A DNA stretch of 64,000 bases, from the NCBI RefSeq assembly GCF_002077695.1, contig NZ_MWUE01000004.1:1-64000 (forward strand), read 5' to 3'. The notes beneath the pieces are model-generated. The model did not search any database. It worked only from the letters and a program-made list of their open reading frames with translations, and was not told the DNA's origin. The stretch is from Pantoea latae. GTDB taxonomy: Bacteria > Pseudomonadota > Gammaproteobacteria > Enterobacterales > Enterobacteriaceae. Below are positions 27,220 to 36,700 of the stretch, one piece after another. The stretch's first letter is position 1. Every line of letters begins with the position of its first letter. Both the position numbers and the translations under genes were made by a program.

Positions 27220-28367
27220 GTACGTCCTAAAATCAGGCAGCTGTTATTCCCGCCAAACGCAAAGGAATTTGACGCGATAACCGGTTTTTGCAGCGGCTGC
27301 GGCGCCAGCAACAGCCCGCAGGCGGGCAGGTTGCTATCCTGCGCTGCGGTTGAGAAGTCTTGTGGCGGCAAAGGTAATCCGTCACGCAAAATTAACGCGG
27401 CGATAGCCGCCTCGATAACGCCCGCCGCCCCTAGCGTATGGCCGGTTAGATGTTTGGTTGAGCTGGCGGGAACGCGATCGCCAAACAGGCGATGCACGAC
27501 TTTTGACTCAATCTGATCGTTAAGCGGCGTCGCCGTGCCGTGCAGGTTGATATAGCCCACCTCCTGCGCCGTCAGGCCCGCGCTGCTCAGCGCCATCTCC
27601 ATGGCGCGCTGCGCGCCCTCGCCTTCGGGATGCGGCGCCGACATATGCCAGGCGTCCGATGACTCGCCGACGCCCAGCAGCGCCAGCGGCTGCGGCTCGC
27701 GCGTCAGCAGCATCAACGCGGCGCCTTCGCCGATGGAGATGCCGTCACGATCGCGGCTAAAAGGCGCGCAGCGTTGTCCGGAGAGCGACGCCAGACTGTC
27801 AAACCCGTTAACCGGCATGCGGCTCAGCGAGTCTGCACCGCCAACCAGCGCCACGTCCGCCAGTCCGGCGGCAATCAGCCGCTGGCCGCTAATGATAGCC
27901 CGTGCGCTCGACGAACAGGCGGTTGAAATGGTGTAAGCCGGGCCGTTAAGCTGCAGATAGTTCGCCAGGAAGCGCGACGGATCGCCCAACTCCTGCATCT
28001 GATAGTGATAGCCACTATAGGGCGCGCGTCTGTGGCGATCCCCTTCATCAACCCCTGAGGTGCTGGTGCCGAGCACAATTGCCACGCGTCCGGCGCCATA
28101 GTTCGCCACTGCCGCCTCCAGCGCCGGACGAATCTGCGCCAGCGCCGCCAGCAGCAATTGATTGTTACGCGTGTTGTGCGTCGCCAGATGCGACGGCACC
28201 GGCGGCAGCTTGCCCTCTACCGCGCCAAGCCAGCAGCGTCGTCCCCCGCTCAGCCAGCCGTCGCGCGGCTGCATGCCTGGCGCGACGCCGCGCACCAGAT
28301 TGCGCGCGATGGTGGCTAAATCGTTACCCAGGGCGCTGAGCATGCCAAAAGCGGAAATGTAAATCAT
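27216..28367 (-). CDS. apeO: Beta-ketoacyl-ACP synthase (ApeO type)
   Basis: Ketosynthase with an intact Cys-His-His triad: Cys in ISTACSSSARAI, His in INLHGTATPLND, His in HLTGHTLGAAGVIEA, and the ending ASNSFAFGGNNSCLIL. It has 383 residues. In studied clusters the ApeO-type enzyme pairs with the Cys-less ApeC partner as an elongating heterodimer; that pairing is inferred here. It overlaps both neighbours by four bases. Confidence 0.9.
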   Translation of the reverse strand: MIYISAFGMLSALGNDLATIARNLVRGVAPGMQPRDGWLSGGRRCWLGAVEGKLPPVPSHLATHNTRNNQLLLAALAQIRPALEAAVANYGAGRVAIVLGTSTSGVDEGDRHRRAPYSGYHYQMQELGDPSRFLANYLQLNGPAYTISTACSSSARAIISGQRLIAAGLADVALVGGADSLSRMPVNGFDSLASLSGQRCAPFSRDRDGISIGEGAALMLLTREPQPLALLGVGESSDAWHMSAPHPEGEGAQRAMEMALSSAGLTAQEVGYINLHGTATPLNDQIESKVVHRLFGDRVPASSTKHLTGHTLGAAGVIEAAIAALILRDGLPLPPQDFSTAAQDSNLPACGLLLAPQPLQKPVIASNSFAFGGNNSCLILGRT

Positions 28368-28936
28368 GATGCATCCAGATGTTGAATACGTATCAGGTAG
28401 CCGAACGCGCGCTGTCGGATGCTGACCGGTTCGCGCTGGCCGCCGCGTTGCAGATAGTCGATTTCGGTGACGATGTCGCCCTGCGCGTCGCGCAGCAGGC
28501 GCGTCATGCCCGCATCCTTCAGCGTCCAGCCCGACGGCAGCTCACGCTGCCACACCGCGACTGGCCACTGGCTGAGCATAACGTCCGCCAGCACCTGGCT
28601 GGCTGGCGGCAGCTGCGGCAGCGGCATCAGCTGCTGGCTGTGGATCCCCTGCGCATCATAGGTCACGCGAAACAGGCGGATGCCTACCGAGGAGAGCCCT
28701 GCCAGTTCGATCTTTTCGCCGTTTGCGCTTAACAGCACCAGTAGCGACTCGCTTTTGCCGCCGACCTCGCCGGTCAGCAGCTGCTGTTGCTGAAACGCCG
28801 GCGTGATGCCCGGCGGCGGCAGCGTAACGCGAACGCCCGGCCTGAGCCAGGCAGTCGGTCGCGCGCTATCCGGCGCCTGACTGGCGCAACCGCTCAGCAT
28901 TAAAGCCGATAAAAACAGCAGGACGACTCGCCACAT
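28364..28936 (-). CDS. apeN: DUF3261 lipoprotein of the aryl polyene cluster (ApeN)
   Basis: Lipoprotein with signal MWRVVLLFLSALMLSGC (lipobox LSGC) and a 190-residue product. The mature part is beta-rich (SLLVLLSANGEKIELAGLSSVGIRLFRVTYD) and ends in QRAFGYLIRIQHLDAS. DUF3261 lipoproteins accompany aryl polyene exporters and probably help carry the lipid-linked pigment across the periplasm. The ATG at 28936 overlaps the exporter stop by one base (TAATG), which decides the start over longer frames. Confidence 0.85.
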   Translation of the reverse strand: MWRVVLLFLSALMLSGCASQAPDSARPTAWLRPGVRVTLPPPGITPAFQQQQLLTGEVGGKSESLLVLLSANGEKIELAGLSSVGIRLFRVTYDAQGIHSQQLMPLPQLPPASQVLADVMLSQWPVAVWQRELPSGWTLKDAGMTRLLRDAQGDIVTEIDYLQRGGQREPVSIRQRAFGYLIRIQHLDAS

Positions 28937-31230
28937 TATCTTTTCCTCGATTTGGATGGCCGCAGCGCCAGCGGCGACAGTAAAAAGGCACTGAAAATGC
29001 CGCTGCACAGCACCACGCCGAAACTGGATATTGCACGGGTGCTGCTAAAGACCAGCATCCCCAGCGTCAGCAAGGTCGTAATCATCGCCAGCGACACCGC
29101 CAGCAATGAAGTCAGCGGCGTGCCGTCTGGATTGCTGAAAAACAGGGTGTAATTGATGCCGATGCCGAGCACCAGGATCAGCGCCAGCAGCGCGAAAAGA
29201 TTGAGCGATGCGCCGCTCCAGCCAAGCGTTGCGAGTGCCGCCGCCAGCGACAGCGCAGAAGGCACGACGCTGCGCAAGCCCGCCGTGACCCCCAGGCGCA
29301 GCACATAGCTCAGCGCGATGAACAACAGCGCCAGCGCCAGCAGGCTACTCAGCAACGTACGCCAGAAGCTGAACAGGGCATCGTAGGTCGCCTTGCGATT
29401 AACCCAGCTGACGCCCGGTTGCTGTTCGGCCAGATGCCGCAGCGCCTCGCTGTTATGCACGCCGCTCACCGGAACCAGCACGCCGCTACGCCCATCCGGC
29501 AGCGACAGCCAGAGCAGCCGCCAGCCTGCGCTAAGTGGACTGGCAAGCCAGTCCTGCGGCGTAACGAGCATCGGGTCAACAGAGGGCGCCGGCAAGGTGA
29601 TGCCCGCCTGTTGCAGCCTGGCAACGATCTGCGGCGCCATCTCGCCCAGCAGCGCCGCGTCTTCCCGCTGTTGCCGCAGCGAACGGAGCGGCAGAATGCG
29701 CGCCGTCTCCAGCCAGCCCGACCGCTTCGCCTGCTGCAGCGCAGGCGACAGCTTCGCCAGCCGCTGCAGCGTCTGCTCTGGCGTATCGCCCCAGACCACA
29801 AACCAGGTCTGATCAGCCCGCTGACCGGTCAGCGCCGCGATCTGACGATCCTGCGCCAGCAATACCTGCGGCGCGCTTTGCAATTTCGCAATATCGTCAT
29901 CGACGCGCAGCTGGCTGACGCCCAGAATGGCGTAGATAATCAGGCCCAGCGGCAGTCCGACGCGCAGAGTGCGGTTGCGGCGCCACGCCGCCAGCCAACG
30001 CGCCAGCCAGACCATCATCGGCACGGGACGCACAGGCAGCCCGCGCACCAGCCAGGGATAGAGCAGAATCACCGTCAGGCAGGAGGCTGTCAGGCCGCTG
30101 GCGGCAAATACCGCCAGCTGGCGCAGGCCTGGAAACGGCGCCAGCAGCATCAGCAGCCAGGCGATTGCCGTGGTGCCCAACGCCAGCAGCAGTGTGCCGC
30201 GCACTTTGCGCAGACTCTCCCACGGCGAGGCGTGCGCGCCATGCACCATGCGCTCCGTCAGGTAGTAAAGCGTATAGTCCGCCGAGATGCCGACGATGCT
30301 AAGGCTCATCACCAGCGTCATCAGATGCAGTTCGCCAAAAAGCAGCAGCGTCGCCGTGGCGCCGGCCATCGCGCCAACGCCGACCGAGAAGATGCAGAGC
30401 AGCAGCGGGCGGAGCGAACGGAAGACCAGCAGCACCAGCAACACCACGCCGCCGAGCGTCGCCGCACCCAGGGTTTCCATATCCCGCTGCGCCCGCTGGC
30501 TGGCGTCGTCGCTAAACAGCACAGTGCCGCGCGTCAGCAGCTGCGCGCCAGGCCAACGTGCTTCCAGCTGCCGCTCAAGCGCCTGCAGCCGCGCCACCAG
30601 CGCATGATTCTCTTTGATGCTGAAAGCGTTGTTCGCCAGCTCGCCGTGCAGAAAATACCAGCGCGCACCCTCGCTTCCTTCCACCGTCAGCCAGCCGTCG
30701 CGCAGCACCATACGATCGGCATTTTGCTGCAGAGCGAGTTGAGAACCGCGCGTCAGCATTAGCGGATCGCCCTGTATCTCTTTGCTGCTGACGCCGGCAA
30801 AGGCGGAGAAAAGCTGCGCGAGTATCCAGTCGGCCTGGGTCTGAGTGCGCAACCGTTCGCGCGTGGCATCGTCAATCAGGCCGTTGCGATGGGACCAGGC
30901 GAAGCGCCCCCACTCGCTCTGGCGCTTTTCATCGAGCGCGCCCTCTACCGCTTTCAGCTCAGGCAGCGCCTGCAGCTGCGCCTGCCACCAGATGGCCGCC
31001 TCTCTGCCGCTGTCGCCGTCCGCCGTGACCAGCCACACCAGCTGGCGATCGAGACGCTGCATAAAGCCCTGCTGCAGCTCAGCCGGCGCGGCGCCCAGCG
31101 TCTGCTGCGGCAGCAGCGCCAGTACGCTGCTGTTAAGCGGGCTGCGCGGCAGCAGCAGCGCCAGGGCGACCGCCAGCGCGACGCAGAGAGCCAGCCAGAG
31201 GCCCGCCAGCAGGCGTGCGTTACGGGGCAA
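28936..31230 (-). CDS. apeM: RND/MMPL-family exporter (ApeM)
   Basis: Large inner-membrane transporter with two repeats, each with a big periplasmic loop and about six helices (GAATLGGVVLLVLLVFRSLRP onward, and WRTLLSSLLALALLFIALSYV onward). It probably extracts the finished aryl polyene lipid to the LolA-like carrier. No ATG is available near the 5' end. I choose TTG at 31230 (MPRNARLLAGLW), which has GAGGAG upstream and an 11-base overlap with the LolA-like gene; another TTG at 31290 would add 20 residues and overlap by 71 bases. The product is 764 residues. Confidence 0.85.
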   Translation of the reverse strand: MPRNARLLAGLWLALCVALAVALALLLPRSPLNSSVLALLPQQTLGAAPAELQQGFMQRLDRQLVWLVTADGDSGREAAIWWQAQLQALPELKAVEGALDEKRQSEWGRFAWSHRNGLIDDATRERLRTQTQADWILAQLFSAFAGVSSKEIQGDPLMLTRGSQLALQQNADRMVLRDGWLTVEGSEGARWYFLHGELANNAFSIKENHALVARLQALERQLEARWPGAQLLTRGTVLFSDDASQRAQRDMETLGAATLGGVVLLVLLVFRSLRPLLLCIFSVGVGAMAGATATLLLFGELHLMTLVMSLSIVGISADYTLYYLTERMVHGAHASPWESLRKVRGTLLLALGTTAIAWLLMLLAPFPGLRQLAVFAASGLTASCLTVILLYPWLVRGLPVRPVPMMVWLARWLAAWRRNRTLRVGLPLGLIIYAILGVSQLRVDDDIAKLQSAPQVLLAQDRQIAALTGQRADQTWFVVWGDTPEQTLQRLAKLSPALQQAKRSGWLETARILPLRSLRQQREDAALLGEMAPQIVARLQQAGITLPAPSVDPMLVTPQDWLASPLSAGWRLLWLSLPDGRSGVLVPVSGVHNSEALRHLAEQQPGVSWVNRKATYDALFSFWRTLLSSLLALALLFIALSYVLRLGVTAGLRSVVPSALSLAAALATLGWSGASLNLFALLALILVLGIGINYTLFFSNPDGTPLTSLLAVSLAMITTLLTLGMLVFSSTRAISSFGVVLCSGIFSAFLLSPLALRPSKSRKR

Positions 31231-31825
31231 AGCGCGCGCGCTCCTCGGCGCTGAGCTGCGGCGGTTGGGTACGCGTATTGCTGAGTTCAATATGGGTGCG
31301 ATCGCCCTGCGTATCCTTCAGATCGATTTGCTGCAGGAAGGTGTCGCCGGCTAAATCGATACGCGTGAAAATTTTATTCAGCGGCGGCGCCTTTGGCGTC
31401 AGGGCCAGCGTCCAGCGCGCGTCGCCCTTTGCCTGAAAATCGAGGGTAAAGTTCTCCTGCAGCACGCGCGCGTCCGCTTCAAACAGCGCGCGCAGCAGGT
31501 GATTGAACTGAAACATCTGCGGGTTGGCCTCGGCGGTGACCACCTGCGGCGGCTGGCCGTTCAGGATCTGGACCATGCGCTTATCGTCCAGCAGCAGCGT
31601 CATGGAGAAAGGCGCGCGCTGATGCCACCAGAGTCCCTGCTGCTGGGCAATCAGCAGCTCGCCGCGCGAGGTCAGCGGCTGCGCCATGCCGGCAATCTGA
31701 CGCGTCTGAGTGAAATCAGCGCGTATCACCGGCTGGCTGGCGAACCGCTCTTGCAGCTGCGCCAGCGTGACCGCGCCGGCGGCGTGGGTCGCCAGCAGCA
31801 GCGCGGCGAGCAGATATTTCAACAT
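31220..31825 (-). CDS. apeL: LolA-like outer membrane carrier (ApeL)
   Basis: Periplasmic carrier of the LolA fold, with a Sec signal (MLKYLLAALLLATHAAGA) and the typical pattern LQERFASQPVIRADFTQTRQI, GELLIAQQQGLWWHQRAPF, and a hydrophobic beta half-barrel. It has 201 residues. In aryl polyene clusters this protein is thought to take the pigment lipid from the ApeM-type exporter to the outer membrane. Its ATG overlaps the thioesterase stop by seven bases. Confidence 0.88.
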   Translation of the reverse strand: MLKYLLAALLLATHAAGAVTLAQLQERFASQPVIRADFTQTRQIAGMAQPLTSRGELLIAQQQGLWWHQRAPFSMTLLLDDKRMVQILNGQPPQVVTAEANPQMFQFNHLLRALFEADARVLQENFTLDFQAKGDARWTLALTPKAPPLNKIFTRIDLAGDTFLQQIDLKDTQGDRTHIELSNTRTQPPQLSAEERARFAP

Positions 31826-32238
31826 CCCTTCACTCCCAGTTTTTCCAGCAGAACGTCAGGCGAAACAAAGCAGATCTCTTGCGTCTGCTGACGCACCGCC
31901 ACCTGCAGCGTATGGGCGCGCGTTGTCACCTGCCCCGCGGCGTTTCTGACCTCATAGTCGATGCGCAGACGATTCTCATATTCCGTGATGCGCGCGCAAA
32001 CGCGGATGACCTCTTCGCAGCGCAGCGGCTGGCGGTATTTGACGTGGGTATCGACCACCGGCCAGACATAGCCGCTGGCGGCCATTTCAGCGTAGCTGTA
32101 GCCGACTTGGCGCAGCAGCGCTTCGCGCGCCTGTTCAAAAAAGCGAAAGTAGTGGCCGTGCCAGACTACGCCCATGGGATCGCAGTCGTGGAAAGAGACC
32201 GTAATCGTCACCTCGACGGCGTGCAGATTGTTATTCAT
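31819..32238 (-). CDS. apeK: 4HBT-family acyl thioesterase (ApeK)
   Basis: Hotdog thioesterase of the YbgC/4-hydroxybenzoyl-CoA type: the motif SFHDCDPMGVVWHGHYFRFFE near the N-terminus contains the catalytic Asp in DPMGVVWHG. It has 139 residues. The probable role is release or proofreading of acyl intermediates in polyene synthesis. It overlaps the gene upstream by eight bases and the LolA-like gene by seven. Confidence 0.9.
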   Translation of the reverse strand: MNNNLHAVEVTITVSFHDCDPMGVVWHGHYFRFFEQAREALLRQVGYSYAEMAASGYVWPVVDTHVKYRQPLRCEEVIRVCARITEYENRLRIDYEVRNAAGQVTTRAHTLQVAVRQQTQEICFVSPDVLLEKLGVKGC

Positions 32239-33940
32239 CAGAGGGCTCCTCGCGGCGCGCCGGATGGGCAGGCAGCGTCCAGAAATCGAAAAAATTAAAC
32301 CAGTCGAGCGGCGCCTTCAGCGCGTAGGTTTCCAGCCGTTGCGCATAGCAGTCTACCGTCGCCTGCAGCGCCTGCTGACGCGTCGCGCGCGGCAACCGCA
32401 GCGGATCGGCGAAAGGCTCGCAGTAGACGCGCAGCTTTCCCTGCTCACGCAGCGCGAACATCAGCATAACGGGACAGCGCAGCGCTGACGCCAGCACAAA
32501 AGGTCCTTGAGGAAACGGGGCGGGCTGACCAAGAAATTCGCTCCAGACCACGCGCGGCTCGCCGCCGCGCTGACGGTGCACCGCAGTGCGATCGCCGACA
32601 ATCGCCACCCATTCGCCTGCATCTATTTTTTGCTGCAGCAAAATAGCGGTGTCCGGCCCGATATCCGATACCGGCATCAGGTTCACGCCGGCGTGCGGCG
32701 CGATGGTTTCCAGCACCGCGCGAAAACGCTGCGCGTTGTCGGTAAACACCAGCGCATTGATCACCAGCCCGCTCACCTGCTGCGCCATGGCGCGGCAGGC
32801 TTCAATATCGCCAAGATGAGAGGCCAGTATCAGCTGCCCTTTTCCTTCCGCCTGGCGGATTGCCGCCTCAGCGCCAGGGGCGAAGTCGATCTCTTTGCCC
32901 CAGCGCAGCTCGCCGCGCCAGCTGGCCACCTTGTCCAGCATCGCCTCGGCGAAGCGCAAAAAGTGGCGGTAGCTGTTAAGCGGTTGCGAAAGCGTAACGT
33001 GACGGCGCTGTGCGCAGGCGGCGATGCGCTGCAGATATGCCTGCGACGCGCGACGCGCGTTTCGTCCCGTCAGCCAGTAGACCGCCACCACAGGCCAGAG
33101 CAGCAGCGTGAAAGGCAAACGTCCGCCATAACGCCATAGCGCCAGCATAAAACGCAGCCCGGCCTGACCGCGCCGCTCCGGCTCGCCAGACCAGTGTGCC
33201 TGCTGCTTACGCATCGTCAGCAGCCTGGGGATGCGCGGCAACATGCCGAAAAAAAGTCGGGTATGCATCCATGAGATTCGCAAGTTGTCCCGCAGCGCGT
33301 CAAAATGGGAGAGCCCCGCTTCGGGATAGGTGACGCGCGTGACAAGAAACCGGCTCGGGGTGCCTTGCCAGTAAAGCCGCACCATAATCTCGGTATCGAA
33401 GTCCATCCGCTGGCCGATGGCGCGCCGATCGCACAGCGCCAGCGTTGACGTCAGAGGATAGACGCGGAAGCCGCACATGCTGTCTTTGATCGAAAACGAC
33501 AACGTCTCCACCCACACCCAAAAGTGGGTGATATAACGTCCGTAAAGCCGCGCTTTCGGCACTGAGTCGTCATAACGAGGGCGACCCGAGATCAGGCTGT
33601 CGGGATAGCGTCGCGCCTCCTCTAACAGCCGAGGCACATCTTCAATAGCGTGCTGACCGTCGGCGTCGAGCTGCAGGACATGGGTGTACCCTTTTTGTCG
33701 CGCTACCTGCAGCCCAGCGATCACCGCCGCGCCTTTGCCCTGATTGACGGGCAAGCGCAGAATATGGAGATCTTCCGCGTGTAGCTGTGCCAGCTGTTGC
33801 TGCGTCGAGAGATCGCTGCCGTCATCCACGACGATAACCGGCAAGGCGAAAGGCGCCAGGCGCGCCAGCACCGACGCCATAGTTGCGCCGTGGTTATAAC
33901 AGGGGATCACCACGCAGGGGGAAAAGTCGGCGTTCAGCAC
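32231..33940 (-). CDS. apeJ: Glycosyltransferase 2 / LpxL-type acyltransferase fusion (ApeJ)
   Basis: Two-domain enzyme. Residues about 1-240 form a GT2 domain (VVIPCYNHGATMASVL, VVDDGSD, LQLDADGQHAIEDV). The C-terminal half is an LpxL/HtrB-like lysophospholipid acyltransferase with HX4E in LASHLGDIEAC and ALRCPVMLMFALRE. It probably builds the glycolipid to which the aryl polyene is attached and transfers an acyl group. The start is GTG at 33940 (MLNADFSPCV), overlapping the upstream gene by seven bases. Length is 569 residues. Confidence 0.88.
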   Translation of the reverse strand: MLNADFSPCVVIPCYNHGATMASVLARLAPFALPVIVVDDGSDLSTQQQLAQLHAEDLHILRLPVNQGKGAAVIAGLQVARQKGYTHVLQLDADGQHAIEDVPRLLEEARRYPDSLISGRPRYDDSVPKARLYGRYITHFWVWVETLSFSIKDSMCGFRVYPLTSTLALCDRRAIGQRMDFDTEIMVRLYWQGTPSRFLVTRVTYPEAGLSHFDALRDNLRISWMHTRLFFGMLPRIPRLLTMRKQQAHWSGEPERRGQAGLRFMLALWRYGGRLPFTLLLWPVVAVYWLTGRNARRASQAYLQRIAACAQRRHVTLSQPLNSYRHFLRFAEAMLDKVASWRGELRWGKEIDFAPGAEAAIRQAEGKGQLILASHLGDIEACRAMAQQVSGLVINALVFTDNAQRFRAVLETIAPHAGVNLMPVSDIGPDTAILLQQKIDAGEWVAIVGDRTAVHRQRGGEPRVVWSEFLGQPAPFPQGPFVLASALRCPVMLMFALREQGKLRVYCEPFADPLRLPRATRQQALQATVDCYAQRLETYALKAPLDWFNFFDFWTLPAHPARREEPSDE

Positions 33941-34281
33941 AACAAAATCTTCCCGCTGCTGGCGGTAAGCCGCTCACCGTCACGCAGCAGCAGGTAGCGG
34001 AAGCTGATGCGGGATGTGCTTTCATTCCACTCGAGTTCAAGCTGAAGATGCGAACCCGGCGGCACCGGCTGTTGAAACTTAATGTTTTCCAGCGCACTAA
34101 AGACTTGACCAGGCGTCAGCAAGGTGGTTGCATAATGCATCACCCAGTCGAGCTGCGCTACGCCGGGCAGAATCGTCAACGTGGGGAAATGACCCTGAAA
34201 CCAAAAGAGGTCAGCTTCAACCTGAAAATGTAACAGAGCCTGCGAGCCGCTGACTTCGCAGCTACGTTCAACCGGCAACAT
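33934..34281 (-). CDS. apeI: Hotdog-fold dehydratase (ApeI)
   Basis: Second FabZ-like dehydratase of the cluster, with the pattern VEADLFWFQGHFPTLTILPGVAQLDWVM: the GHFP motif supplies the catalytic His. The ATG at 34281 (MLPVERSCEV) has GAGGAG seven bases upstream and lies inside the end of the ligase gene (14-base overlap); an ATG five codons upstream is less well placed. The product is 115 residues. It probably forms the double bonds together with the ApeP-type enzyme. Confidence 0.87.
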   Translation of the reverse strand: MLPVERSCEVSGSQALLHFQVEADLFWFQGHFPTLTILPGVAQLDWVMHYATTLLTPGQVFSALENIKFQQPVPPGSHLQLELEWNESTSRISFRYLLLRDGERLTASSGKILLC

Positions 34282-35596
34282 GAAAAAGCTCCTCAATTTG
34301 TGTCCAGGCGCGTTTGCTCTGGCTGGTGACGGGAATGCTCTCCACGACGCGCCAGTAGCGCGGTAGCGCTACTGGCTCCAGCCAGGGATGAAGCTGCCCG
34401 CGCCAGCGTCTTTTTAGCCGACTAAGCTCGGCAGCGGGCAGCGGCACGTCAAGCTGGACCACCACGGCAACGGCGCAGCGGCCTCCGCGCGTTATCGTCA
34501 GTGCGGCGGCGTCGATGACGCCCGGCAGCGCCATAACCCGACGTTCGACTTCGCTTAGCGAAACGCGTTTCTCTTCGATTTTCATCACGCGATCGTGTCG
34601 CCCCGCCAGCTGAAAGCGTCCCGTGTCGCCCATCACCAGACGATCGTCAAGCGGCCAGCCGCCAGGGTCGGGGATCAATGCTGAGCGCACATGCCAGCGA
34701 TCGGTCGCGGTTTTCTCCAGATGCACCGCAGGAAACGCGCGCCAGTCGCCATCGTCGCCGTCGCGCTGACGCCAGGCGATTACGCCAGTTTCCGTGCTGC
34801 CGTAGATTTCGTTGACGCAGCAGCCCAGCGCCTGCTGTGCGCTGCGCGCAGCCTCCTCTTCCAGCGCGCCGCCGGCGGACATAACCAGCGCACACGGCGG
34901 CGCGGCGAGCGGCGCATCAAGACGACGCAAAAAAGCGGGACTGCTAATAAACGCGTAAGGCGCATGGCGTGCCAGCTGCGTCAGCTGCTCGCTGTAAACT
35001 ATCTGCTGTGCCGCAAACGGCCGCGACAGCGCCATGGGCAGAAACAGACGAAAGCTCAGGCCATACAGGTGCTGATGGCTGACAGAGGCGATAAACCGGC
35101 ACGCCGTCGCCTGCTCGCCCCAGCGTTCGGCCAGCCATTGCGTCTCGCGCTCCATCACCGCCAGCGGCTTATGCACGGCGCGCGGCACGCCGGTCGAGCC
35201 GGAGGTAAACAGCACCAGCGCAGCATCGTCGGGCAGCGGCGGCAGCGCGTCGCTGCTTTCGTCCTCGCGCCACAGCAGATGCGGCAGGGTAATGTCCAGC
35301 GGCATATCGCTGACCACGCCGTCCAGCGCCGCGCGCATCTCCTCCAGCGGCCGGGCGCGACAGTGGCCGGGAATAACCGGCGTCTTGCCGGCATACCAGG
35401 CCGCCAGCAGCGCCACGCAAAAGTGATAGCTGTCGTCGAAACAGAGCGCCCAGCGTTTTCCCGGCGCGGCGGCAAGGCGCGTGGCGAGCGCGGCGACCTG
35501 CCGACGCAGCGTGCTGCGCATTAGCGGCCGGTCGCCGCGAAAGGCAACCTCGGCCTCTGGCGCGTTAAGCCATAAGCTGACCGGTAATATCTTCAT
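34268..35596 (-). CDS. apeH: AMP-dependent acyl/aryl ligase (ApeH)
   Basis: ANL-superfamily adenylation enzyme expected to activate the aromatic starter acid and load it on an ACP. Motifs: LVLFTSGSTGVPRAVHKP (P-loop), NEIYGSTETGVIAW, the Asp in VMGDTGRFQLAGRHDR and the hinge/catalytic-Lys region MKIEEKRVSL. It is a short member (442 residues). The ATG at 35596 (MKILPVSLWL) overlaps the preceding stop as ATGA, which decides the start. Confidence 0.88.
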   Translation of the reverse strand: MKILPVSLWLNAPEAEVAFRGDRPLMRSTLRRQVAALATRLAAAPGKRWALCFDDSYHFCVALLAAWYAGKTPVIPGHCRARPLEEMRAALDGVVSDMPLDITLPHLLWREDESSDALPPLPDDAALVLFTSGSTGVPRAVHKPLAVMERETQWLAERWGEQATACRFIASVSHQHLYGLSFRLFLPMALSRPFAAQQIVYSEQLTQLARHAPYAFISSPAFLRRLDAPLAAPPCALVMSAGGALEEEAARSAQQALGCCVNEIYGSTETGVIAWRQRDGDDGDWRAFPAVHLEKTATDRWHVRSALIPDPGGWPLDDRLVMGDTGRFQLAGRHDRVMKIEEKRVSLSEVERRVMALPGVIDAAALTITRGGRCAVAVVVQLDVPLPAAELSRLKRRWRGQLHPWLEPVALPRYWRVVESIPVTSQSKRAWTQIEELFHVAG

Positions 35597-36156
35597 GTTT
35601 CCTGTCTGATACGCTGCCGCACCAGCCACTCGCCCGCCATCAGCAAGCCTGTTAGCAGATAGCTGACGCCGCCGTTCCACAGCGTCCACCAGTGCAGATT
35701 TCCTGCCAGACAGGTCGCGACGGCGACGCCGCCATTACAGAGGAAAAACAGCGACCAGAGCTGGGTGACGCGCCGCGTGTAGGCGATGCCCTGCAGCGAC
35801 AAATCGGGTTCGCGCAGGCGCGCGATACGCTCCACTAGCGGCATTGGGCCGCGCAGCGATCCGGCGAACAGCATCAGCAGCAGCAGATTCACCAGCACTG
35901 GATACCACAGCAGCAGATGGAAGCTGCGCAGCGCGCCGGCGCTCAAGGCAAAGATGGCGCCAAACAGCGCCAGCCTGACGCCGAGCCGACCCATGTCGGT
36001 GGTGGCGCCACGCAGCATCCACGCGCGCAGCGCAAACAGCGCGCTGAGCGGCCAGAACAACCACTGCCACTGCGGATGCGTCGCTGCCAGCAGCACGATA
36101 AACGGCCACATCAGCAGCGACAGACCGTTCAGCAGACGCAGCGCGGCAACTCCCAT
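35593..36156 (-). CDS. apeG: COG4648-type membrane protein (ApeG)
   Basis: Hydrophobic 187-residue protein with about five or six membrane helices (LLNGLSLLMWPFIVLLAAT, LFWPLSALFALRAWML, VRLALFGAIFALSAGAL, LLLWYPVLVNLLLLMLFA, and a C-terminal pair). It occurs in aryl polyene clusters between the ACP and ligase genes; its function is unknown. It starts four bases after the ACP gene and overlaps the ligase gene by four. Confidence 0.82.
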   Translation of the reverse strand: MGVAALRLLNGLSLLMWPFIVLLAATHPQWQWLFWPLSALFALRAWMLRGATTDMGRLGVRLALFGAIFALSAGALRSFHLLLWYPVLVNLLLLMLFAGSLRGPMPLVERIARLREPDLSLQGIAYTRRVTQLWSLFFLCNGGVAVATCLAGNLHWWTLWNGGVSYLLTGLLMAGEWLVRQRIRQET

Positions 36157-36160
36157 CGGC

Positions 36161-36412
36161 TCAGGCGCTCTCTCGCATCAGCAGCTCAACCGCATCCACG
36201 ACATCCTGCACGGTACGCACGGAGCGAAAGGTTTCGGGCTTGATCTTACGCCCGGTTCGCTTTTGCAGGTGCACCACCATGTCGACCGCGTCGATGCTGT
36301 CAAGCTCCAGATCTTCATATAACCGCGCCTCCGGGCGGATCGCCGCCGGGTCGGTTTCAAACAGGCTGGTCAGCAACGACGCGACCTCCTGGTAAATTTC
36401 GTCTTTATTCAT
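36161..36412 (-). CDS. apeF: Acyl carrier protein (ApeF)
   Basis: ACP with the phosphopantetheine attachment motif LELDSIDAVDM (Ser at about residue 39). It has 83 residues from the ATG at 36412; a GTG directly upstream (36415) is equally plausible because AGGAG is seven bases before it. It carries growing polyene intermediates. It follows the other ACP gene by 20 bases. Confidence 0.9.
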   Translation of the reverse strand: MNKDEIYQEVASLLTSLFETDPAAIRPEARLYEDLELDSIDAVDMVVHLQKRTGRKIKPETFRSVRTVQDVVDAVELLMRESA

Positions 36413-36432
36413 CACAGGTTGGCTCCTGGCGC

Positions 36433-36690
36433 TTACGCCTGTTGCTGCTTAATAAATGCCGCCAGCGTGGCGACAGAGAAAAAGTGCGCGCGCAGCGTCT
36501 CGCTTTCTGCTGAAAGCGCCACGCCGTAGCGGTTTTTGACCGCCAGACCCAGCTCAAGCGCATCGATAGAGTCCAGCCCCAGGCCTTCGCCAAAGAGCGG
36601 CGCATCGGTTTCAATATCATCGGGCGTGATGTCTTCGAGATTGAGCGTCTCAATGATCATCTGTTTAAGGGTGTTGATAAGTGCGTCCAT
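36433..36690 (-). CDS. apeE: Acyl carrier protein (ApeE)
   Basis: Second ACP with motif GLGLDSIDALELG (Ser41). It has 85 residues. The two ACPs differ clearly outside the motif (this one has an extended acidic helix, NLEDITPDDIETDAPLF), consistent with separate partners such as starter loading and chain elongation. It lies ten bases after the acyltransferase gene. Confidence 0.9.
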   Translation of the reverse strand: MDALINTLKQMIIETLNLEDITPDDIETDAPLFGEGLGLDSIDALELGLAVKNRYGVALSAESETLRAHFFSVATLAAFIKQQQA

Positions 36691-36700
36691 TATATTTCCG